From Oscillospiraceae bacterium (GTDB taxonomy: Bacteria > Bacillota > Clostridia > Oscillospirales > Acutalibacteraceae), in assembly GCA_031268095.1 (NCBI GenBank), contig JAIRXU010000025.1, positions 19,055-83,054 of the forward strand: a DNA stretch of 64,000 bases. The letters run 5' to 3'. Position numbers and translations under genes: made by a program. A model generated the notes under the pieces. It worked only from the letters and a program-made list of their open reading frames with translations, searched no databases and was not told the DNA's origin. This document shows positions 1 through 14,800 of the stretch, one piece after another (the first letter of the stretch is position 1; each line of letters starts with the position of its first letter).

Positions 1-963
1 GTGCGCCGGGTGCTGCGCCGGGAACTGCCTGACCGTCTGCCCTTCAATTTCTGGATGGACCGGGACCGGATGGCGGAGCTCGACCGCCGCTTGGGCGCGG
101 ATTTCCGCGTGACGCATTACGGCGCGGATGTGGTGGAGACCTTCCACGGCATTTCGTTCTTTCCGGACTTTGCGCGGAACGCCGTGAACAAAAACGACGG
201 CAAAACGTCCTGGCGCGTCAAGTTCCCGGTGGAAAACGCCGCGGCGCTTGTCGGCGCGGCTTACCCCGATCCCGATACCCCCGCCTTTTACGCGGGCATC
301 CGGGCGGACCGGGAAAAACATCCCGCCTGTGCCCTGTTCGCCATGGTGGTAACCCCGCTGGATATTCTCTTTGACCAAATCGGCATGGAACAGCTTTTTT
401 ATGATATGACCGACTCGCCGGAGTTCTTGGAGGAAGCTCTGGAGCGCATCGCGCGGGTGTTGCTGTCCGCGGTGGAACACATTGCGGCCTGTGACGTGGA
501 TGCGATTTACTTTGCGGGGGATATTTGTTCGTCCCGGGGCGCGCTGATGAGCGAAAGCATGCTGCGGCGTTTCTGCTTCGGCCCCCTCCGGAAGCTGATT
601 GACCGCGCGCACACGCTGGGCCTTCCGGTGCTTTATCACACCGACGGCTATGTCATGGACCTCCTGCCCCTGTTTGCGGAATACGGCATTGACGGCATCA
701 ATCCGTTGCAGGCAAGCGCAGGCAACGACCCCGCCGCTTTTGCCCGCGCTTGCGCATCCCAACTGCTGGTCTACGGCGGCATCGACAACTGTTTTATCAT
801 CCCGGACGGCACCGTGAGCGAAGTGCGGAGCCATATCCGGCATTTATTTGAAACTTTGGGCCAAAACGGCGGCCTGATCGCCTCCAGCCACGATATTCCT
901 TCTTACTGCCCGATGGAAAACCTGGAAGCAATGGTAGACGAAATCCGGCGCCGCGTATATTAA
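1..963 (+). CDS. Uroporphyrinogen decarboxylase (URO-D) family protein, 5' end cut by window
   Basis: URO-D-fold proteins are TIM barrels that include haem-pathway HemE and the MtaA/CmuA corrinoid methyltransferases. The visible protein opens with PDRLPFNFWMD, which matches the usual family start, but family members normally carry about 7-10 more residues before it, so the true start probably lies left of base 1. The segments YHTDGYVMDLLP and YGGIDN near residues 212 and 258, and SSHDIPSYCP near residue 297, fit the C-terminal half of the methyltransferase-like branch. That branch often handles methyl groups or methylamines rather than haem, so no substrate is assigned. The gene sits where rimP is usually found upstream of nusA, but has no resemblance to RimP. 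A perfect 15-bp tandem duplication follows the stop codon. Confidence 0.75.
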   Translation: MRRVLRRELPDRLPFNFWMDRDRMAELDRRLGADFRVTHYGADVVETFHGISFFPDFARNAVNKNDGKTSWRVKFPVENAAALVGAAYPDPDTPAFYAGIRADREKHPACALFAMVVTPLDILFDQIGMEQLFYDMTDSPEFLEEALERIARVLLSAVEHIAACDVDAIYFAGDICSSRGALMSESMLRRFCFGPLRKLIDRAHTLGLPVLYHTDGYVMDLLPLFAEYGIDGINPLQASAGNDPAAFARACASQLLVYGGIDNCFIIPDGTVSEVRSHIRHLFETLGQNGGLIASSHDIPSYCPMENLEAMVDEIRRRVY

Positions 964-976
964 TGCCGCGCTTCTC

Positions 977-1006
977 TATTATCCCTTAAATTATTATCCC
1001 TTAAAT
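977..1006. repeat. Perfect tandem 15-bp duplication upstream of nusA
   Basis: Bases 977-991 and 992-1006 are identical copies of TATTATCCCTTAAAT. The copies are AT-rich in a GC-rich neighbourhood and lie in the 117-bp gap before nusA. They contain no clear promoter hexamers, and slipped-strand duplication is the simplest origin. Confidence 0.9.
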
Positions 1007-1080
1007 ATAGTAATCTCCAAAATAATTTATCTCCAAGAATCGGAATATGATTGGAGCATTCAGAAAGGTTGATGCACGGC

Positions 1081-2169
1081 ATGAATAACAAAGAATTTTT
1101 TGAGGCGCTGCGGCTGCTTTCCCGCGAGAAAGGTATCGCCCTCGACGCGCTGTACGACGGGATCCAGCGGGCGATTGTCACGGCAGTCAAAGGCGACTAT
1201 AGCAATAAAGACGTGGTATTCTGCGAAATTTTGCCGGACACCCAGGAAATGAAGGTCTATGTCCGCAAGACGGTGGTCAGCGAAATCATTGACCCCAAGG
1301 TGGACCTGCTGCCGGAGCAGGCGGAACATCACAAGCCCGGCGCGCAGCTGGGCGACATTATTGAAATCGAGCTGGATACCAAGGAAGTCAGCCGTATCTC
1401 GGCGGAAAAGGGCAAGCACGTCCTGCGCCAGGGCATCCGCGAAGCGGAACACGGCAAGCTGCGGGAAGAATTCCAGAGCCGGGAACAGGAGATCGTCACC
1501 GTCAAGGTTCAGCGCGTGGAGCCCAACGGCGACTGCGTGGTCGAAATCGGCAAAGTAGAGGAAGTCCTGCCCCTGAGCGAGCAAGTCCCCGGCGAGGTAA
1601 TCCGTGTCGGCGACCTGATCAAGGTTTACGTCGTGGACATCAAGGGCCTGGACCGCAAGGTCCCCCGCGCCACCATCTCCCGGTCCAATCCGGGCTTGGT
1701 CAAGCGGCTGTTTGAATTGGAAGTACCGGAGATCAAGGACGGGCTGGTGGAAATCCGCGCTGTTGCCCGGGAAGCGGGGTCCCGCTCCAAGGTGGCCGTC
1801 GCGAGCCGGGATGAGGCGGTAGATCCCATTGGGGCCTGCATCGGGCCCAGGGGTTCCCGCGTGGCCCGGATCATTGACCTGCTCAGCAGCGAGAAAATCG
1901 ACATCGTCCGTTACAGCGAAGACCCCGCAACCTTTGTGGCTGCCGCGCTGGCTCCCGCCGAGGTTCTCTCGGTGCAGGTGGTGGACAACGACGAACATGT
2001 TTGCCACATCACGGTTCCGGAATCCCAGCTGTCCTTGGCCATCGGCAACAAAGGGCAGAACGCCCGGCTAGCCGCCCACCTGACCACATGGAAGATTGAT
2101 ATCCACTCCGACGCGGTCAAGGACGATATTCCTCCGGCGGAAACCGCTGAGACGGAGGGCGACGCATGA
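1081..2169 (+). CDS. nusA: Transcription termination/antitermination protein NusA
   Basis: NusA binds RNA polymerase and modulates pausing, termination and rRNA antitermination. The 362-residue protein has the usual order: N-terminal polymerase-binding domain (from MNNKEFFEALRLLSREKGI), S1 domain (about residues 130-200), then two KH domains with GxxG-type loops (IGPRGSR near 255 and IGNKGQN near 318). Length fits Firmicute NusA, which lacks the acidic repeats of proteobacteria. The ATG at 1081 is chosen because it begins the conserved N-terminus and has AAAGG about 12 bases upstream; ATG 1072 and TTG 1051 are in-frame alternatives. It heads the ylxR-ylxQ-infB cluster, and its stop overlaps the next gene by 4 bases (ATGA), so translation is probably coupled. 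Confidence 0.97.
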   Translation: MNNKEFFEALRLLSREKGIALDALYDGIQRAIVTAVKGDYSNKDVVFCEILPDTQEMKVYVRKTVVSEIIDPKVDLLPEQAEHHKPGAQLGDIIEIELDTKEVSRISAEKGKHVLRQGIREAEHGKLREEFQSREQEIVTVKVQRVEPNGDCVVEIGKVEEVLPLSEQVPGEVIRVGDLIKVYVVDIKGLDRKVPRATISRSNPGLVKRLFELEVPEIKDGLVEIRAVAREAGSRSKVAVASRDEAVDPIGACIGPRGSRVARIIDLLSSEKIDIVRYSEDPATFVAAALAPAEVLSVQVVDNDEHVCHITVPESQLSLAIGNKGQNARLAAHLTTWKIDIHSDAVKDDIPPAETAETEGDA

Positions 2170-3023
2170 ACCATTTCAGTCATTCCTGCCATCCCCATCC
2201 TCCCGGCGGACGAACATTCTTCCTGCGGCTGGTCAGTCTGCTGCTCTGCGCCGCGCTGCTGACGGCGGGTTTTCTCCCTGCCCTGGCGGCGGAACCGGAC
2301 ACCGCTCCCCCGCTGACAGCAGCTGAGCTGCGCCAAGAAATGATCCGCCTGAACGGACCGATTGCCCCGGAGTGGATCCCGATCCATACCGTCGGCGGCG
2401 CGGTGGATACTGTCCTTGCCCATGACGAGAGCTTCACCCGCTGGTCGGAAGCCTATCAGGTACCGAAGGCGCTGGTGCAGACAGTGGTCCTGCGGGAACT
2501 GATTTGCTGCAATGTCTTCGACCTGCTGGGGGATTTCCTGGCGGAGTTTTGGTTCCAGCGCTGCGGCGCGGCGGAGCGAAACGGCGCGGAAGGCGCGCTC
2601 AAAGCGTTCTCCTGGCTGTTCAAGAAAGATTCCAGCACCGGCGCGGGGCAGATCATCGCCGACACGGCAATCCTCGCCAACAACATGGCCGTGGAACGCG
2701 GGATCCTGCCGGCAGACAGCCGGGTCTATGACGTCAACGACTGGCACGACCGCGCGGACATGTGGCGGCGGCTGCGAGACGACACGGACTTTAACATCCA
2801 GATGGTCACGCTGGCCCTGATCCTCTTCGCGGATCCCCCGGCGCCTTACGAAGGACTGCTGGACCTCACCGACGACCAAGCGCAGGCCATTTTCCGCAGC
2901 TATACCGGCACGGTGGTCATGATGAACGCACACCTGTATTACTGCGGCGAATATTACCTGCTTTTCCGCCGCTATAACGCCTCCCTCACGGGCGCGGCGG
3001 ACTCCCAACGGACGGAGGCCTGA
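2166..3023 (+). CDS. Secreted protein of unknown function, possible lysozyme-like fold
   Basis: The 285-residue product has a hydrophobic signal peptide (LVSLLLCAALLTAGFLPALA, about residues 20-41) with an Ala-x-Ala-type cleavage site, so it is probably exported. The segments VQTVVLRELICC (about 98-109) and SSTGAGQIIADTAI (about 157-170) resemble the Glu-containing helix and G-x-G-Q-I segment seen in lysozyme/transglycosylase-like proteins. This is a weak resemblance, so a peptidoglycan-degrading role is only a suggestion. Its placement is odd: it lies between nusA and ylxR, overlaps nusA by 4 bases and precedes ylxR by 2 bases, so a secreted protein has been inserted into a core translation operon without breaking it. 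Confidence 0.6.
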   Translation: MNHFSHSCHPHPPGGRTFFLRLVSLLLCAALLTAGFLPALAAEPDTAPPLTAAELRQEMIRLNGPIAPEWIPIHTVGGAVDTVLAHDESFTRWSEAYQVPKALVQTVVLRELICCNVFDLLGDFLAEFWFQRCGAAERNGAEGALKAFSWLFKKDSSTGAGQIIADTAILANNMAVERGILPADSRVYDVNDWHDRADMWRRLRDDTDFNIQMVTLALILFADPPAPYEGLLDLTDDQAQAIFRSYTGTVVMMNAHLYYCGEYYLLFRRYNASLTGAADSQRTEA

Positions 3024-3025
3024 CC

Positions 3026-3319
3026 ATGCCAAATCCCGGCCAACCGCTGAAGCCCCGCAAGATTCCCCTGCGCAAATGCGTCGGCTGCAACGAAATGAAA
3101 CCCAAGCGGGATCTCATCCGCGCCGTCAAAAGTCCCGAAGGGACGGTGGCGCTGGACCGGACCGGCAAAGCGCCCGGGCGGGGCGCATACCTCTGCCCCA
3201 ACCCGGCCTGCCTGCAGCGGGCCCGCAAGCGCCGCAGCCTGGAGCGCGCATTTTCCTGCGCAATTCCTCCGGATGTTTACGACGGCATGGAGGAGGCGCT
3301 GCAACCCCATGACAAATGA
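3026..3319 (+). CDS. ylxR: YlxR/RnpM family RNA-binding protein
   Basis: This 97-residue basic protein has the YlxR (DUF448) signature: RKCVGC near residue 13, a central LDRTGKAPGRGAYLC segment (about 45-59), and a C-terminal basic helix with KRRSLERAF. In Bacillus the homologue RnpM binds RNase P RNA and modulates its activity. It sits in the expected position, after nusA and overlapping the L7Ae-like gene by 11 bases. The start is set by the only in-frame ATG, 2 bases after the previous stop and preceded by GGAGG at 3014-3018. Confidence 0.93.
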   Translation: MPNPGQPLKPRKIPLRKCVGCNEMKPKRDLIRAVKSPEGTVALDRTGKAPGRGAYLCPNPACLQRARKRRSLERAFSCAIPPDVYDGMEEALQPHDK

Positions 3320-3602
3320 CGCGCTGCTGTCCCTGTTGGGCCTCTGCCGCAAGGCACGGACCGCTTCTTTCGGTCACGACGCGGCAAAGGCGGCCCTGCG
3401 CGCCGGACGGGCAAAGCTTTGCCTGATCTGCGCAGACGCCTCTCCCCGGCTGCGTTCCGAATTCGAAACCCTCGCGGCGGACCGCCGCGTTCCCTGCCTC
3501 CAGCTGGAGCTGACCATGGCGGACGTTCAGCGCGCCACCCAGTGGATTGCCGCTGTCATCACCATTGATGAGCCCGGGTTCGCCCGAAAAATTCTTCTCT
3601 GA
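3309..3602 (+). CDS. ylxQ: L7Ae-family ribosomal protein YlxQ
   Basis: The 97-residue protein has the L7Ae/L30e-type fold pattern: [19 protein letters not shown] at the start, then [15 protein letters not shown] and a closing segment that ends [10 protein letters not shown]. Family members bind kink-turn RNA, and the YlxQ branch is the standard partner between ylxR and infB. The ATG at 3309 is taken because the conserved domain begins there and because it gives the typical small length; it starts inside the end of ylxR, which points to translational coupling. The family usually has more conserved residues around the RNA-binding turn, so the precise target is not known. Confidence 0.88.
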   Translation: MTNDALLSLLGLCRKARTASFGHDAAKAALRAGRAKLCLICADASPRLRSEFETLAADRRVPCLQLELTMADVQRATQWIAAVITIDEPGFARKILL

Positions 3603-3634
3603 CGCCCCAAGACTGCCCCCGAAAGGATGATGTT

Positions 3635-6433
<2,799 letters not shown>

Positions 6434-6536
6434 CACGCCGGGGGTTTGGAGCGCTGCTTCCAGACCTCCTGCTATATATTCCCCCGCGCTGCCATTTTCG
6501 CTGTTATTTTTCATCAATGAATTAAGGAGCATTGTG

Positions 6537-7691
6537 ATGTCTGTTCTTCTTCATTATTTATGTATTGGGCTGGATTACCTGCTGTCTTTCCTGCTGCTGG
6601 GCATCGGACAAGCCGTCAACCTGCTGCCGCGCTGCGCCGGGGAACCTGTGATTCCGGACACGCCCGGGTTCCGCATCGTGGAAGAAATGGGGCCGGGCTG
6701 GAATCTGGCCGGAACGCTGGAGTCCTTTTATGAGAACGACACGGGCGTTGGACTGGAAACCAGCTGGGGCAACCCCGTCACCACCCAGGCCATGCTCGAT
6801 ATGGTCCAGGAGATGGGCTTCACCTGTGTGCGGATTCCGGTCACCTGGGGGAATCATTTCATTGACGGTCAATTCACCATTGATCCCGCCTGGATGGCCC
6901 GGGTGCAGGAAGTGGTCGATTACGCCTACAACATCGGGCTCTATGTTATCCTCAACGCCCACAACGATGATTATTACGGCTACACGCTGGATCCGGCGCT
7001 GGAAGCCCGAACTGTTCAGCAATATACCCGCATTTGGGCACAGATCAGCGCGCGCTTCGCCGCGTACGGCTGCCGCCTGCTGTTTGAGGCCATCAATGAG
7101 CCGAAGGTGGTGGACAGTCTGCTGGCCTGGAACGGCGGAACCGTCGCCCAGCGGCAGGTCCTCAACCGGCTCAACGCGGCCTTCGTCGCGACGGTCCGGG
7201 CCGGAGACAGCGAAAACAAAACCCGCTGGCTGCTGCTCCCCACCCATGCCGCCTCCTACGATCCGCTGGCCATGCGGGCCTTCCGCCTGCCGGAAGGAGA
7301 CGACCGGCTCATCGTCTCTATTCACGCCTACTACCCCTGGGAATTCGCCGGCGCCGGCGCCCCCGACAAAACCGGTTACACCGCGCAGGACAAAAAGGCG
7401 CTGGATACCATGCTGGGCCGGATCTACGATACGTTCGTCCGCCGGGGCATCCCGGTCTACCTCGGTGAGTTCGGCTGCGTTGACAAAAACAACTTGGCTG
7501 ACCGCCTGGCGTATGCCAAAGATTACGTCACCATCGCCCGGCGCTACGGCATGTTCTGCGCCTGGTGGGACAACAGCCTGCTGCCTGAAGAGGAGTATAA
7601 CGGCGCATCCTTCGCTCTGCTGAACCGCCGGGCATTGGTCTGGTACCAGCCGGAACTGGCGAAAGCGATGGTGGACGCGGCGCGGGGATAA
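6537..7691 (+). CDS. Glycoside hydrolase family 5 endoglucanase-like enzyme, membrane-anchored or secreted
   Basis: GH5 enzymes hydrolyse beta-1,4-glucans and related polysaccharides by a retaining mechanism with two glutamates. Here these are the acid/base Glu188 in FEAINEP and the nucleophile Glu311 in YLGEFGC. The N-terminus (MSVLLHYLCIGLDYLLSFLLL) is a hydrophobic export or anchor segment, and GPGWNLAGTLESF near residue 52 corresponds to the family's usual G-W-N-L-G-N-T-L start of the barrel. Length (384 residues) is normal for a single catalytic domain; no carbohydrate-binding or dockerin module is present. The ATG at 6537 is preceded by AAGGAG at 6523-6528. It stands between infB and rbfA, where truB or nothing is usual. 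Confidence 0.88.
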   Translation: MSVLLHYLCIGLDYLLSFLLLGIGQAVNLLPRCAGEPVIPDTPGFRIVEEMGPGWNLAGTLESFYENDTGVGLETSWGNPVTTQAMLDMVQEMGFTCVRIPVTWGNHFIDGQFTIDPAWMARVQEVVDYAYNIGLYVILNAHNDDYYGYTLDPALEARTVQQYTRIWAQISARFAAYGCRLLFEAINEPKVVDSLLAWNGGTVAQRQVLNRLNAAFVATVRAGDSENKTRWLLLPTHAASYDPLAMRAFRLPEGDDRLIVSIHAYYPWEFAGAGAPDKTGYTAQDKKALDTMLGRIYDTFVRRGIPVYLGEFGCVDKNNLADRLAYAKDYVTIARRYGMFCAWWDNSLLPEEEYNGASFALLNRRALVWYQPELAKAMVDAARG

Positions 7692-7721
7692 GCGATTGCA
7701 CTCGTTTCCCATCCTACTAGT

Positions 7722-7748
7722 AATCTGAGAAATCTGAGAAATTTGAGA
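7722..7748. repeat. Three tandem 9-bp repeats upstream of zinc-ribbon gene
   Basis: AATCTGAGA occurs at 7722-7730 and 7731-7739, and AATTTGAGA at 7740-7748. The array sits just upstream of GAAAGGA, the ribosome-binding site of the next gene. A similar perfect 9-bp triplication occurs at 50761-50787. Confidence 0.9.
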
Positions 7749-7764
7749 AAGGAATGTTATCCGT

Positions 7765-8544
7765 ATGGCTTTCTGCCGAAACTGCGGCAACGAACTTCCC
7801 CAGGCGTCTACTTTCTGCAACAAGTGCGGCACTGCGGTCACTCCCGCGGTCGGCGCGCCGCCGCCTCAGCCGATTCCCCAGGCTCCGGCGTATCCCCCGC
7901 AGGCTTACGCACCCCAGCCCTATTCCTACGCGCCGCCGCAGTATGCCCCTGTCCCGCCGAAGGCCAACCCCGCGCCGAAGTACGCGCCGTTTCGTATCCC
8001 GGCCCAGTCCAAGACGCCGCTGATCGCGGGGCTGGTGATGGTCGCCGTCGGGGTGATCGGGCCATTGTTCCTGCATCCTTTGGCGTGGCTTGCGAATCTT
8101 ATCAGCCTTTTGCTCGTTGCGGTTCCGTTCCTGATTTTTGTCTTCTGGGCCCCGAAGAAAAAGCCCGCGCTGATGGCCATCCCCATCGGGATGCTGGCGC
8201 TCTCATGTATCAGCTTTTCGCGACTGATCGGCCCGTTCCTCCTCTTCTCTGTCCTGCTGATGCTCCTGAGGATTGTCTTGCTGGTTGTCTATCTTCTGAC
8301 AGTAACCGGAAAATTCCGGAGTAAGATACCGCTGCTTGTATTAACTTTCGCCGTTATTTTCGTCCACCTGCCAGGTATTCCCTTAATGCAAAGCTTATTC
8401 TTTCCTGTCGCTAATGTCAATGCGTTTTTGTTTAACGCCGTTTTTGCCCTGCCGTTCTTCCTGCTCTTTCTCGGCCTGCCCAGCCAATCCGCGAAACCGG
8501 CCGCGGCGGGCGGTGAAAATCCGGCGGAAAGCAGCGCATCCTAA
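7765..8544 (+). CDS. Zinc-ribbon multi-pass membrane protein of unknown function
   Basis: The 259-residue protein starts with a two-knuckle zinc ribbon (FCRNCGNEL ... FCNKCGTAV, residues 3-23). A Pro/Tyr/Ala-rich cytoplasmic linker follows (about 30-75), then six or so hydrophobic segments between 88 and 245 such as LISLLLVAVPFLIFVFW. The same N-terminal ribbon begins several signalling proteins at 26-36 kb, but this copy carries no kinase or FHA domain. No enzyme motif is visible, so a function cannot be given. It is 73 bases after the GH5 gene and 30 bases before rbfA, probably in the same transcript. Confidence 0.7.
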   Translation: MAFCRNCGNELPQASTFCNKCGTAVTPAVGAPPPQPIPQAPAYPPQAYAPQPYSYAPPQYAPVPPKANPAPKYAPFRIPAQSKTPLIAGLVMVAVGVIGPLFLHPLAWLANLISLLLVAVPFLIFVFWAPKKKPALMAIPIGMLALSCISFSRLIGPFLLFSVLLMLLRIVLLVVYLLTVTGKFRSKIPLLVLTFAVIFVHLPGIPLMQSLFFPVANVNAFLFNAVFALPFFLLFLGLPSQSAKPAAAGGENPAESSAS

Positions 8545-8574
8545 TATATCATCAAAAAGCGAGGAGGGGTAACG

Positions 8575-8932
8575 ATGCCCAGTTACCATATCAACCGCAC
8601 CGCCGAGGACATGAAGCGGGAGCTGACGGCCCTGCTGCGGGACCTCAAGGACCCCCGGCTGCAAGGGAAACTGCTGACGGTGGTCCGCGTCTCCCTCAGC
8701 GGGGACGGGACTTCCGCCAAAGTATATGTCAGCGCTATGGAGGGATTCGCCGCCGCGAAAGAGGCCGTCCAGGGACTCAAGAGCGCGGCGGGGCTGCTGC
8801 GGGGGGAAATCGGCCGGCGGCTGCACTTGCGCAAGGCCCCCGAACTGCGCTTTCTGGCGGACGACTCCATGGAGACCGGCGCGCAGATCACCCGGATGAT
8901 CGACAGCCTGGAGATCAGGGAGGACGAGTCCG

Positions 8933-8946
<14 letters not shown>
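8575..8946 (+). CDS. rbfA: 30S ribosome-binding factor A
   Basis: RbfA is a KH-fold protein needed for late 16S rRNA processing and cold-shock adaptation. The 123-residue sequence matches the family in length and in key segments: an N-terminal basic helix region (HINRTAEDMKRELTALL), DPRL near residue 27, VYVSAM near 47-52 and RRLHLRKAPELRF near 82-94. GGAGGGG precedes the ATG by 6 bases. It overlaps nrnA by 14 bases, the order found in many Firmicutes. Confidence 0.95.
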
Positions 8947-11574
<2,628 letters not shown>

Positions 11575-11765
11575 GGCTATACCAACGAGGGTATACGGAT
11601 GGTATAACCGAAAAATTCTTCTTTGCGCCGTGCGGAATTCCCCTGCAAAGGCAACTGCATTTTCATTTTCTTGGTTACCCCCTGTCGTCAAGCAGCATAT
11701 AATGCCAATGTCGGTCCATGATGACTCGGCAAGGAAGTAAAAATCCTTCTGAACCAGTATACCGT
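11575..11765. other. Intergenic region with possible small-RNA or long guaB 3' UTR
   Basis: Between guaB and the terminator there is no supported gene. A TATAAT at 11698-11703 lacks a well-placed -35 (TTGGTT is 21 bp away). A short hairpin (AAGGA...TCCTT near 11734-11751) precedes the terminator. A roughly 100-nt RNA is possible, but a long 3' untranslated region fits equally well. An AT-rich part near 11585-11610 repeats GGTATA. Confidence 0.25.
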
Positions 11766-11807
11766 CCCCGTTTTCCGGTCTGGCCAGCCGGAAGCGGGGA
11801 TTTTTTT
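11766..11807 (+). terminator. Intrinsic terminator downstream of guaB
   Basis: CCCCGTTTTCCGG (11766-11778) pairs with CCGGAAGCGGGG (11788-11799), with one bulge, and is followed by ATTTTTTT. It separates guaB from the secretion locus promoter, which begins 16 bases further on. Confidence 0.85.
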
Positions 11808-11822
11808 CACACCGCCAAGGGC

Positions 11823-11851
11823 TTGACTTTTCCCCACAGATTGTATATAAT
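11823..11851 (+). promoter_or_regulatory. Near-consensus sigma-A promoter of the type VII secretion locus
   Basis: TTGACT (11823-11828) and TATAAT (11846-11851) with a 17-bp spacer. It is the only strong promoter I could find in front of the long block of same-strand genes that starts with essC. Confidence 0.8.
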
Positions 11852-11899
11852 AGAATTCTTCGTGAGGAGACCATTTGGAGCAGAGCGCGGACAGGATGG

Positions 11900-14800
11900 A
11901 TGCTGGGGATGGAACTGACCCTGATCAAACAGGACCGGATTTACACGACCCTTTTGCCGGAAAAGGTAAAGGGGCAATTTTGGGTCAGCGATCTTTCCGG
12001 CGGCCGGCTGCGCCGCCTGCTGGGGGTCGAGGGACGGGGCGAAACCTGGCTTCTTCGCAGTACGCCGGCGGCTTATCCTTTGGACGGTGACCGCCAGGGG
12101 CTCCGCGCCGCAGACCTGCAAGCAGACGCTTTCTTTCGTATCTACCTGCCGAAAGAACGGGAATACGCCCTGTTGCTGGCCGCCGAGGCCGACCGGGAAG
12201 ACCTGACTTACCGCAAATACGTTGTCCAGGCCGCCCAAGGCCTGGAACTCTCCGTCGGGCGTGGGGCGGACAGCGCGATCCGCTTCGATAACCCCCGTGT
12301 CTCCAGTCGTCATGCCAGCCTCCTGTATTATAATGGAAATTGGTCGCTCAAGGACCACCAGAGTGAGAACGGCACCTTCGTCAATCAGAAGGCGGCGGCG
12401 TCCTCTCCTCTGCACTTGGGCGACTGTGTCTATATCATGGGCCTGCGGATCTTGATCGGCGGAAATTTTATCGCCGTCAATAACCCCGGCGGCAAGGTGC
12501 GGCTCAACGAAGCGCTGCTTGCTCCCTATCAGCCGCTTCCGGCCCGCAAGCCCGCTGCGGACGAAGGCGATGCCCTCGCCGAAGAACCGGATTATTTCTA
12601 CCGTTCCCCGCGCTTTCCAAAGGACGTCGCCCGGGCGCAATTCCAGATTGACCCGCCGCCTTCGCCGGAAAACCGGGAGGAAATGCCCTTGGCGCTGACG
12701 CTGGGGCCGTCGATCACCATGGGCATGGCCTCGGTGGCGATGGGATACTTTTCGATTTCCAGCGCCATCGCGCAGGGCAGAATCGAAGCCGCCGTCCCGG
12801 CTGTCGCCATGAGCGGCAGCATGCTGCTGGGAACCGTGCTCTGGCCAATCCTTTCCAAACGGTACGAGAAGAAAAAACGCGCCAGACTGGAAGCCTTGCG
12901 GCAGGAAGCCTATCTCGCCTACTTGAAAGAAACTGAACAGGCCATTGCCGCGGAATGTGCGGCACAGGAAAAAATTCTGCGGGAGCAGTCGGTCCCTGTA
13001 GGCGAATGCATCGAGCGTATCCGGCGGCGCAGCTCCAAGCTCTGGGACCGCACGGCGGAAGACGACGACTTCCTGCGCCTGCGCGTCGGGATTGGCAGCG
13101 GAGAACTCCAGGCGGAGATTCGCTTTCCCGAGAAACGCTTCGAAATGGAAAAAGATACTCTCCGGCAGGCGCTGTATGCTCTGCGGGACGTGCCAAAAAT
13201 TTTGCGGGATATCCCCGTGCGCATCCCGCTGGCGGACTGCGCCGTGACCTCGGTTATCGGACGCCGGACGCGCTGCCTGGAATTTGCGATGGGCCTGATC
13301 ATCCAACTCACCGCCCTGCACGGCTACGACGAAGTGAAGACCGTATTCCTCTATGACGAGGAGGAGGCGCAGGCCTTTGCTTTCGCCAAATGGCTGCCCC
13401 ACAGCTGGACAGATGACCGCAGTTTCCGGTTTTTGGCGGCGAATTTGGAGGAACTCAAGGTGCTGTCCGGGGTTCTCGAAAAAGAAGTCGAGGCCCGGCG
13501 GGCCGCCGCCGAGCGCAACCGAACGGGCAAGCCGCTGCCGCACTATGTCGTTTTCGCCTTCAGCCGGGAATTGGCGCTGCGGGCCGAATTCCTGAAACAA
13601 ATCTATGCCGCGGGCGGCAATGTCGGGTGCAGCGTAGTTTGTTTTTTTGATGAGCTGAAGAACGTCCCGAAAGAATGCAGTGCCGTGCTGGAACTGCGCG
13701 GCAAGGACAGCCAGCTATACAACCGCAGGGACCGTACCGGCGAGGCCCTGCGATTTGTCAATGATATCGCGGTCCAGGCGGATATGCGCGAACTGGCGCT
13801 GCAACTGGCCAACACGCCGCTGGACCTGACAGGTTCGGCTTACCAGCTGCCGAACCTGCTCTCATTCCTGGATCTGTTTGAGGCCGGACGGGTAGAGCAC
13901 CTGAACCCGCTGACGCGCTGGCGGGACAATGACCCCACCAAGTCCTTGCAGGCTCTCGTCGGCGTGAACGCCATGGGCGACCCGTTTTACTTGGATCTGC
14001 ATGAGAAATATCACGGGCCGCACGGCTTGGTCGCCGGCATGACGGGATCCGGCAAAAGCGAGTTTATTATGACGTATATTCTTTCGCTGGCGCTGAACTA
14101 TCACCCGGACGAGGCGGCATTTTTGCTGATCGACTATAAGGGCGGCGGCATGGCGAAGTCCTTCGCGCACCTGCCCCATGTGGCGGGCATCATCACCAAT
14201 CTTGACGGCGCGGCCATCCGGCGGTCGCTGGTTTCGCTCGACAGCGAGCTGAAACGCCGTCAGGCCATCTTCAACCAGGCCGGCGAGCGCCTTGGCATCA
14301 GCAACATTGACATTTATAAATATCAAAAAGAATACCGGGCCGGGTCGGTCACCGACCCGCTGCCGCACCTGTTCATCATTTCCGACGAATTCGCGGAGCT
14401 CAAAACCCAGCAGCCGGAATTCATGGAGCGGCTCATCAGCGCGGCGCGCATCGGACGCAGCCTGGGGGTGCATCTCATTCTGGCGACCCAGAAACCGGCC
14501 GGTGTGGTGGACGACCAGATCTGGTCGAACAGCCGGTTCCGCGTGTGCCTGAAGGTGCAGGACCGGCAGGACAGCATGGATATGCTCAAGCGGTCTGACG
14601 CGGCGGAACTGAAACAAACCGGGCGGTTTTACTTACAGGTAGGTTACAACGAGCTGTTCGAGCTGGGGCAGAGCGCCTGGGCCGGCGCGCCCTATGCACC
14701 GACCGACAACGCGGTGCGGGAGCAGCCCCGCGCCGTGCGTGTCCTTGACCGCAACGGGCAGGTGATGCAGGCGGTGCAGCTGCAAAGACGCGCCGCACCG

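Noticed and set aside
11698..11807. Small RNA between guaB and essC
   Set aside because: The -10-like TATAAT lacks a properly spaced -35; the terminator is explained by guaB. Kept only as a low-confidence note.
11875..12090. TTG-initiated 71-codon frame with a good GAGGAGA upstream
   Set aside because: It overlaps essC out of frame and has no motif. It is only notable because its ribosome-binding site is better than that of essC.
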